A DNA stretch of 64,000 bases, taken from Micromonospora sp. C31 (GTDB lineage Bacteria > Actinomycetota > Actinomycetes > Mycobacteriales > Micromonosporaceae). Positions 58,599 through 64,000 of the stretch are shown here, one piece after another. The DNA lies in the NCBI RefSeq assembly GCF_018070575.1, contig NZ_JAGPXN010000001.1, positions 434,001 through 498,000 of the forward strand. The letters run 5' to 3'. The notes under the pieces are model-generated. The model searched no databases. It was not told the DNA's origin and was given only the letters and a program-made list of their open reading frames with translations. The translations under genes and the position numbers were made by a program. How positions within the stretch are numbered: position 1 is the stretch's first letter; each line of letters begins with the position of its first letter.

Positions 58599-59423
58599 TC
58601 ACCGCGCCGCCGCGGTGATCCCCCCGCGTGGTCGGGCGACGTCGTCCTGCACCGCCGGGGCGTATCCCTCGGCGGCGCTGACCTTGCGCGCGATGATGCC
58701 CAGCAGCACGCCGTACACGACCTTCGAGGTGATGTCGGCCACCGTGTAGGTGATCTGTCGCGCCACCACCCCGTCGGCGGAGTCCCACATCGCCGGCATC
58801 AGGTAGGCGCCCGGATAGAGCATCCAGGAGACCAGCACCAACCACCAGACGGCCCGCGCGACGCCCCGGGCGGACTCCGGCAGCCGGGCCAGGCTGCCGA
58901 AGATCACCCGGGCCACCAGGACGAGCAGGAACAGGAAGAACGCCGTGCTGACCAGGCCCCAGACCCAGTACGGAGCCGAGCGGTCCGCCTCGTAGAACTG
59001 CCCGGCGTAGCCGGTGTAGATCATCGCGAGGCCACCGACCACGAACATCACCCAGGTGCGGTGGAACGCCCGGCCGGTGACCCCCAGCACGATGAGCAGC
59101 TGGATCAGCAGGACCGGTACGTCGATGGACCAGTTCATGTACCGGTAGCCGTTGGAGAAGAGCACGTCGGTCTGGACGTAGGCCGTCCCGTTCCACGCGA
59201 ACGCCTGGCTCCAGCGTTCCGAGAGCACCCACAGCTCGAAGAAGGCCGACACCATCACCACGGCGGAGAGCACCGAGGCGAGCTGGTAGCGCGGTGCGCC
59301 CGAGCCCCGCGTCGCGAGGAAGTAGACCAGCCCGGCAGCCATCACCGCGAAGCCCACCGTGAGCACGTGCGACACCAGCGTGTACTGGATGACGTTGTAG
59401 ACGAACAGGTTCTCCACGTTCAT
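58599..59423 (-). CDS. NDQ-type microbial rhodopsin, predicted light-driven sodium pump
   Basis: This 274-residue, seven-helix retinal protein closely resembles the sodium pump KR2. Helix C reads [17 protein letters not shown], giving Asn97, Asp101 and Gln108 where KR2 has Asn112, Asp116 and Gln123. Arg94, the helix G counter-ion Asp230 and Schiff-base Lys234 (ADITSK) are present, as are [17 protein letters not shown] and GVVARQ. KR2's Asn61 position is Ser50, and one extra residue sits between the Asp102-like Asp86 and helix C. ATG 59423 has GAGGG just upstream and matches the KR2 start. It is divergent from a second rhodopsin. Confidence 0.93.
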   Translation of the reverse strand: MNVENLFVYNVIQYTLVSHVLTVGFAVMAAGLVYFLATRGSGAPRYQLASVLSAVVMVSAFFELWVLSERWSQAFAWNGTAYVQTDVLFSNGYRYMNWSIDVPVLLIQLLIVLGVTGRAFHRTWVMFVVGGLAMIYTGYAGQFYEADRSAPYWVWGLVSTAFFLFLLVLVARVIFGSLARLPESARGVARAVWWLVLVSWMLYPGAYLMPAMWDSADGVVARQITYTVADITSKVVYGVLLGIIARKVSAAEGYAPAVQDDVARPRGGITAAAR

Positions 59424-59626
59424 GGCGCCCTCACGGCTTTCCGTAGCGAAACCGAAGCTATCGGCGATATAAGACTTTTGCCGCGTATAGGTTATCTGTG
59501 CCGACCGGCACCGGGCTGCCGAACGAGATCTCCAGCCGACGCCGGCGACGGACACCACGGCGTCGACCGCCCGGGTAGGCGGAAAAGGGCTGCACGGCGC
59601 CTTCCGGAACCGGGCCGAGGAGTGGC
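59424..59626. promoter_or_regulatory. Shared divergent promoter region of the two rhodopsins
   Basis: This 203-base stretch has an AT-rich core unlike its surroundings (59455-59500). It contains the palindrome TATCG-G-CGATA at 59459-59469, and TTATAT on the minus strand (59472-59467) that could be the -10 box of the sodium-pump gene. TATAGGTTATCT at 59486-59497 may serve the plus-strand gene. One operator could control both. No regulator gene is adjacent. Confidence 0.45.
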
Positions 59627-60325
59627 ATGACCGAGTGGTGGTTGTGGATGTACGTCGCCGCCATGGCGGGCGGGGTCGTGGTGTTCACACGGTGGCGCGC
59701 GGACCCCCGGGGAGTGCCGCCCAGCGAGTACCGGGTGGCGATCGCCATCCCGCTCTGGTCCGGCCTCTGGTACCTGGTGCTGGCGCTGGGCGGCGGGCGG
59801 GCCGAGGTGGCCGGCCACACGGTCTACTGGGCGCGCTACGCCGACTGGGTGGTCACCGCCTCCCTGCTGCTGGTGGCCCTGGTGCTGACCGCGACGCACG
59901 CCCTGCCCGGGCGCTGCTGGCGGCTGATGGGGGCCCTCGTCGGGGCGAACGTGGTGATGATCCTCAGCGGCCTGGCCGCCGACCTCATGGCGGACCTCAC
60001 GGCCCGCTACACCCTGTACGCGATCGGAGTGGTGGCCCTCCTCGCGGTCTACGGCCTGATCTGGGGACCGCTGCGCACCCACGCGCACCGCCAGCCGGAG
60101 CGGATCGCGGCCGTCTACACAGAGGCCGCACTGCTGCTCAGCGTGCTCTGGGCGGGCTACCCCGTGTTCTGGGTCCTCGGCCCGTCCGGAGTGGGACTGC
60201 TCGGTTCCGACACCACCAGCCTGCTCCTCGTCGTGCTCTCCATCCTGTCGAAGGTGGGCTGGAGCATCCTCGACCTCGGCCGGCTACGCGCCCTGTCCGA
60301 CCGTGGTCAGCTCGCCGTCGTCTGA
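59627..60325 (+). CDS. Xenorhodopsin / Anabaena-sensory-rhodopsin-like protein
   Basis: This 232-residue, seven-helix protein aligns by eye almost end to end with Anabaena sensory rhodopsin (NPRGVP-like DPRGVP, IPLWSGLWYL, SGLAADL, GYPVFWVLGPSG, SKVGWSILDL). Helix C is RYADWVVTASLLLVA: counter-ion Asp73, Thr77, and Ala84 at the donor site. Lys209 binds retinal. Asp216, seven residues on, matches the cytoplasmic acceptor of inward proton pumps. The helix C Pro is Ser79, and the residue four before Lys (Pro in the Anabaena protein, Asp in others) is Ser205. Predicted inward proton pump or photosensor. Confidence 0.9.
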   Translation: MTEWWLWMYVAAMAGGVVVFTRWRADPRGVPPSEYRVAIAIPLWSGLWYLVLALGGGRAEVAGHTVYWARYADWVVTASLLLVALVLTATHALPGRCWRLMGALVGANVVMILSGLAADLMADLTARYTLYAIGVVALLAVYGLIWGPLRTHAHRQPERIAAVYTEAALLLSVLWAGYPVFWVLGPSGVGLLGSDTTSLLLVVLSILSKVGWSILDLGRLRALSDRGQLAVV

Positions 60326-61409
60326 CCCGGTCACCGGGGCCGACCCTCCGGTGCCCGGGTCGGGCGGCCGGACCCGACGGCCGCCGTCGCACCCGACCGG
60401 CGCGGCGGGGGGACCGGGAAGACCGGACCGGCTGCTGCGGTCCGTGGGGACCGCCTCGCAGCTCGCGCTGGGCGGGCTGCTGGCGCTGTCGCCGCTGCTC
60501 GACGCCACCGGGCTGGGCGGCTCGCCGGCCGTCCTGGTCGCGGGGCTGCTGCTCGGGCTCCCGCACGGCGCGGTCGACCACCTCGTGCCCGCCTGGCTGT
60601 CGGCGCGCGCCCGACCGCTGCCGGCCCGCCTGGCGCTCCTGGTGGGCTACACCGCCGTGGCCGGTGCCGGACTGGCGGCCTTCCGGGCCGCGCCGGACCT
60701 GGCACTGGTCGGGTTCCTCATCGTGTCGGTCGTCCACTTCGGCACCGCCGACGTGGCGTTCCACGCCGAGCGGGACGGCCGGCCGGTGCGGACGGGGGTG
60801 ACCGCCACGCTCGCGTACGGAGGACCGCCGGTCGTCGTTCCGCTGGCGCTGTGGCGGGACCAGGTCGACCCGTTGCTGGCGACGGTGGCACCACGGGCGC
60901 CGGCGCTGCTCACCGTCGAGGTGCGGGCGCTGGCGTTGGCCGTCGTGCTGTGCGCGGTAGCGGTCACCGCGATCCGGGACGTCCGCGCCGGACGCGCCCG
61001 CGACGCCGTCGGGCCGCTGCTGCTCACCGGACTGTTCGGCACCGTGCCACCGGCCCTGGCCGTCGGGGCGTACTTCGCGCTCTGGCACTCCTGCCGCCAC
61101 GTCGCCCGGTTGCTGCGGCACGACCCGCGCAACACCGCCGACCTGGCGGCCGGACGCATCGGACGGCCGCTGCGTCGCTTCGCCCGGCAGGCGGCGGCTC
61201 CCACGGTGCTCGCCGTCGCCGCCCTGACCGCCCTGGTCACCTGGCCCGGCCATCGGGCGGACCCGCTGCCCGCGACGGTTGCCGTGCTGGCCGCGCTGAC
61301 CCTCCCGCACGCGGTGCTGGTCGCCTGGACGGACCGGCGTGGGTCGGGGCCCCCGCGCCGGTCCGGTGGCGGGCTGCTCCCCCGCCGCAAGACCCGGAGC
61401 CACGGTTGA
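60303..61409 (+). CDS. blh: Brp/Blh-family beta-carotene 15,15'-dioxygenase (retinal synthesis)
   Basis: This integral membrane enzyme of up to 368 residues would cleave beta-carotene to two retinals. His-rich family motifs are spread through the helices: GLPHGAVDHLV, VVHFGTADV, WHSCRHVARLL and LTLPHAVLVAW, which supply the iron ligands. The gene overlaps the xenorhodopsin gene by 23 bases, so chromophore and apoprotein are co-expressed. The exact start is uncertain: GTG 60303 gives a Pro-rich 45-residue tail without a clear ribosome site, and a later GTG before the first helix is possible. Confidence 0.9.
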   Translation: MVSSPSSDPVTGADPPVPGSGGRTRRPPSHPTGAAGGPGRPDRLLRSVGTASQLALGGLLALSPLLDATGLGGSPAVLVAGLLLGLPHGAVDHLVPAWLSARARPLPARLALLVGYTAVAGAGLAAFRAAPDLALVGFLIVSVVHFGTADVAFHAERDGRPVRTGVTATLAYGGPPVVVPLALWRDQVDPLLATVAPRAPALLTVEVRALALAVVLCAVAVTAIRDVRAGRARDAVGPLLLTGLFGTVPPALAVGAYFALWHSCRHVARLLRHDPRNTADLAAGRIGRPLRRFARQAAAPTVLAVAALTALVTWPGHRADPLPATVAVLAALTLPHAVLVAWTDRRGSGPPRRSGGGLLPRRKTRSHG

Positions 61410-61427
61410 CCGGGCACCGGGCCCCGG

Positions 61428-63125
61428 TCACGTCCGCAGGGCGCCGGGGGCACCGGCCGGGACAGCCGGGTGGTGCGGCGGCACCGGCTCCAGCCGGCGG
61501 TACGGCGAGCCCAGGGGCGGCCTCGGATCCTCCTCGCCCCGGTTGGGCCAGAAGGACATCGCCCGTTCCGCCTGGGCGGTGATGGTCAGTGACGGGTTCA
61601 CCCCGAGGTTCGCCGAGACCGCCGCCCCGTCGACCACGTGCAGCCCCGGATGGCCGAAGACCCGGTGCCACGGGTCGATCACGCCGTCCGCCCCGGTGGC
61701 ACCGATCACGGCCCCGCCGAGGATGTGGGCGGTAACCGGAACGTCGAACGGCTCCGTCAACGCGCCGCCGGGCGTACCACCGATCTCCTCGGCCAGCAGG
61801 CGGACCGCCTGGTTGCCGGCCGGGATCCAGGTCGGGTTGGGCGCCCCGTGCCCCGGCGCGGAGACCAGGCGCCGGCCGAGCGGGCCGCGCCGCAGGCGGA
61901 TGGTCAGCGAGTTGTCCGCCGACTGCATGACCAGGGCGATCACCGTCCGCTCCGACCAGCCGCGTACCGACAGCAGCCGGGCCGCCGTGCCGGGCTGGCG
62001 CAGCAGGGTCCCCAGCCAGCGACGGACCCGGCGCGGCCCGCCGTCGACCAGCAGCGACTGCAGCAGGCCCATCGCGTTCGAGCCCCGGCCGTAGCGGACC
62101 GGCTCGACGTGGGTCTGCGGGTCCGGGTGGAACGAGCTGGTGATCGCCACCCCCTCGGTGAAGTCCAGCCCCTGCTCGCGGGCCCGGCGGCGGGGCACCG
62201 AGGCGCCGAGGATCGCCTCCGAGTTGGTCCGGGTCAGTTCACCGAGGCGGGGCGAGAGCGCGGGCAGCGCCCCCTGCGCCTTCATCGCGTGCAGCAGCCG
62301 CTGGGTGCCGAGCGCGCCTGCGGCGAAGACCACCTGGTCGGCGTGGATCACCTGCCGCCGCGGACGCAGCCAGGCGCCGGTACGCACGGTGTGCACCGCG
62401 TAACCGCCGCCGTCGACCGGGCGGACGGCGGTGACCGTGGTCAGCGGGTGCACCCGCGCGCCGAGCCGCTCGGCCAGCCAGAGGTAGTTCTTGACCAACG
62501 TGTTCTTCGCGCCCTGCCGGCAGCCGGTCATGCACCCCCCGCAGTGCGTGCAGCCGGTGCGCTCCGGCCCGGCGCCGCCGAGGTACGGGTCGGCGGCCCG
62601 CTGGCCGGGACGGCCGATGTGGACGCCGACCGGGGTGGCGTGGTGGGTGTGCCCCACCCCCATCCGGTCGGCCACCGCCCGCATCGCCCGGTCCGCGCGG
62701 GTGACGAGCGGGTACGTGGTGGCGCCGAGCATCCGCTTCGCCTGGTCGAAGTGGCGGGCCAGCTCGTCGCGCCAGTCGGTGACGTCCCGCCACTGCGGGT
62801 CGGTGTAGAAGGCGTCCAGCGGCTCGTAGAGAGTGTTGGCGTAGACCAGCGAGCCGCCGCCGACCCCGGCGCCGGAGAGCACCAGCACTCCGCCGCCGGC
62901 CTTCCGGTGGGCCGGGCGCAGCAGGGTGAGCCGCTGGAGGCCGTAGCAGCCGAGGTGGGGCGCCCACAGGAACCGCCGCAGCCGCCAGGAGGTCTGCGGG
63001 AACTCGTCGTCGGCGAAGCGCCGCCCGGCCTCCAGCACGCCGACGGAGTAGCCCTTCTCGGCCAGCCGCAGCGCGGTGACGCTGCCGCCGAAGCCGGACC
63101 CGATGACGAGCACGTCGTACCGCAT
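61428..63125 (-). CDS. GMC-family FAD oxidoreductase (cholesterol-oxidase-like)
   Basis: This 565-residue flavoprotein has the FAD-binding VIGSGFGGSVTALRLAEKGY at the N-terminus and SGAGVGGGSLVYANTL. A Cys-rich CTHCGGCMTGCRQGAKNTL segment follows, as in the cholesterol-oxidase-like GMC branch. The C-terminal HILGGAVIGATGADGVIDPWHRVFGHPGLHVVDGAAVSANLGVNPSLTI holds the substrate-side His/Asn region. The natural substrate may be a steroid, terpenoid or alcohol. ATG 63125 (MRYDVLVIG) is the family start. It converges on blh, and a link to carotenoid or retinal chemistry is only speculative. Confidence 0.88.
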   Translation of the reverse strand: MRYDVLVIGSGFGGSVTALRLAEKGYSVGVLEAGRRFADDEFPQTSWRLRRFLWAPHLGCYGLQRLTLLRPAHRKAGGGVLVLSGAGVGGGSLVYANTLYEPLDAFYTDPQWRDVTDWRDELARHFDQAKRMLGATTYPLVTRADRAMRAVADRMGVGHTHHATPVGVHIGRPGQRAADPYLGGAGPERTGCTHCGGCMTGCRQGAKNTLVKNYLWLAERLGARVHPLTTVTAVRPVDGGGYAVHTVRTGAWLRPRRQVIHADQVVFAAGALGTQRLLHAMKAQGALPALSPRLGELTRTNSEAILGASVPRRRAREQGLDFTEGVAITSSFHPDPQTHVEPVRYGRGSNAMGLLQSLLVDGGPRRVRRWLGTLLRQPGTAARLLSVRGWSERTVIALVMQSADNSLTIRLRRGPLGRRLVSAPGHGAPNPTWIPAGNQAVRLLAEEIGGTPGGALTEPFDVPVTAHILGGAVIGATGADGVIDPWHRVFGHPGLHVVDGAAVSANLGVNPSLTITAQAERAMSFWPNRGEEDPRPPLGSPYRRLEPVPPHHPAVPAGAPGALRT

Positions 63126-63259
63126 CACCGCATCATTACCGTCCGGTAGCCATCGCGCCAGCGCCCGTTTTCGCGGGATCATGCTCCGGTCCGCGATCCG
63201 GAGGCGCGCGCCCGCAACTCGGCGCCCCCGTCCGGGCGTTGTCAACACGGGGGTGTCGC

Positions 63260-64000
63260 ATGACGGAGCGGACAGGGGTGCCACGCCCGCGCTGGCTGCT
63301 GGGGCTGGCCGCCCTCGCGGCCGTGATCCTGGTGGCCGTGGGCACGCTGGTGGTGACCCGGCTCGTCCGCGACGACGGGCCGCAGCGCAGCGCCGGGCCG
63401 GCGGCTGCCACCGGGACGCCGCAGGCGAGCCCCACGCCCAGCCCGAGCCCGACCGTGCCGCCGGGCGCCGGCATCACCGGCCCGCTCAACCTCCTGCTCG
63501 TCGGGGTGGACACCCGGGTCAGCGTGCCGGGCTGGGAGCCGCACGGCGACGCCGTACTGGTGCTGCACGTGCCGAAGGGTCTCGACCGCGCGTACCTCTT
63601 CTCCCTGCCCCGCGACCTGCTGGTCGACATCCCGGCCTTCCCGAAGGCCGGCTACCGCGGCGGGAGGACCAAGCTCACCCACGCGATGAGCTACGGCAGC
63701 CGGGTGCCCGGCAGGCCCAAACAGCCGAACACCGCCCAGGGGTACGAGCTGCTGCGCAGCACGGTCAGCGGCTACACCGGGCTGCGTTTCGACGCCGGCG
63801 CGGTGCTCACCTTCAACGGCTTCGACCGGCTCGTGGACAGCCTCGGCGGCGTGGACCTCTACGTCGACCAGCGGGTGACCTCGCTGCACCGCCGCCCCGA
63901 CGGCCGGCACCGGGAACCCGCGCCGGGCGGCTACCGCGGGCCGCAGATGGTGTACGAGAAGGGCGAACGGCACCTCACCGGCTGGCAGGCGCTGGACTAC
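63260..64000 (+). CDS. LytR-CpsA-Psr (LCP) family protein, 3' end cut off
   Basis: The first 247 codons of a gene run off the window. It starts at ATG 63260 with a short cytoplasmic tail, one transmembrane helix (LLGLAALAAVILVAVGTLVVT), a Ser/Pro linker and then the LCP domain: LNLLLVGVDTR, GDAVLVLHVPKG, LFSLPRDLLVDIP, KLTHAMSYG, FNGFDRLVDSLGGVDLYVD. LCP proteins transfer polymers from lipid carriers to peptidoglycan. The first catalytic Arg/Asp residues are visible. Confidence 0.92.
   Translation, partial: MTERTGVPRPRWLLGLAALAAVILVAVGTLVVTRLVRDDGPQRSAGPAAATGTPQASPTPSPSPTVPPGAGITGPLNLLLVGVDTRVSVPGWEPHGDAVLVLHVPKGLDRAYLFSLPRDLLVDIPAFPKAGYRGGRTKLTHAMSYGSRVPGRPKQPNTAQGYELLRSTVSGYTGLRFDAGAVLTFNGFDRLVDSLGGVDLYVDQRVTSLHRRPDGRHREPAPGGYRGPQMVYEKGERHLTGWQALDY

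Noticed and set aside
58599..59423. Calling the minus-strand rhodopsin a proton-pumping actinorhodopsin
   Set aside because: Helix C has Asn/Asp/Gln at the key positions, not Asp/Thr/Glu, and the helix G and loop motifs follow KR2.
61428..63125. Assigning the GMC oxidoreductase to the rhodopsin/retinal cassette
   Set aside because: It is convergent with blh, has its own start region, and its motifs point to sterol- or alcohol-type substrates. No sequence feature links it to retinal.

Overview
The window is a GC-rich actinomycete chromosome segment. Gene content, codon style, leaderless GTG starts, GTGA/ATGA overlaps and short interspersed palindromes all suit a Micromonosporaceae member such as Micromonospora. 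This is inferred from the sequence without any database search. No rRNA, tRNA, CRISPR array, phage, transposase or plasmid gene was recognised. Most of the window is chromosomal housekeeping and transport.

Layout. 1-2 kb: end of one ABC exporter half and a complete second half. 2-4.7 kb: valyl-tRNA synthetase of the archaeal-like type. 4.7-8.9 kb (minus): two ABC-2 type exporter modules and a membrane protein. 9.1-13.3 kb: DM13 protein, APS kinase with a degenerate ATP-sulfurylase half, DeoR regulator and galT. 13.3-17.6 kb (minus): icd, mdh and folD, with a decayed metallo-beta-lactamase-fold gene between icd and mdh. 18-23.7 kb (plus): oligopeptide ABC importer operon. 23.8-26 kb: purN-purH. 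26.2-28.5 kb: small dispanin-like and DUF4190-like membrane proteins and a DUF6350-like protein. 28.7-31.7 kb (minus): sucC-sucD and a B12-binding protein. 32-36.4 kb: two M23 peptidases and pcrA. 36.6-39.1 kb: secreted 5'-nucleotidase, then chorismate mutase. 39.4-45.3 kb (minus): a second complete oligopeptide importer operon. 45.7-47.1 kb: decayed PIG-L deacetylase and a thioester-domain LPXTG surface protein. 47.3-51.8 kb: LiaFSR-like envelope-stress locus. 51.9-54.1 kb: psd and pssA (phosphatidylethanolamine synthesis). 54.5-58.6 kb: two tandem double-Nudix genes, a small PspC protein and guaA. 58.6-61.4 kb: two microbial rhodopsins and a retinal-forming dioxygenase. 61.4-64 kb: GMC oxidoreductase and the start of an LCP-family protein.

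Two findings stand out. First, 58.6-61.4 kb is a photobiology cassette. A KR2-like NDQ-motif rhodopsin (predicted outward sodium pump) is divergent from an Anabaena-sensory-rhodopsin/xenorhodopsin-like protein (predicted inward proton pump or sensor). A Brp/Blh beta-carotene cleavage enzyme overlaps the second gene and would supply retinal to both. Second, chorismate mutase is preceded by a complete ribosome-mediated attenuator: a leaderless 21-codon leader with a Phe-Tyr-Phe-Tyr-Tyr run, followed by mutually exclusive antiterminator and terminator hairpins. Smaller points of interest are two gene remnants, two mirrored importer operons with a hairpin after each binding-protein gene, an N-terminally extended phosphatidylserine decarboxylase, and family-specific palindromic repeats.
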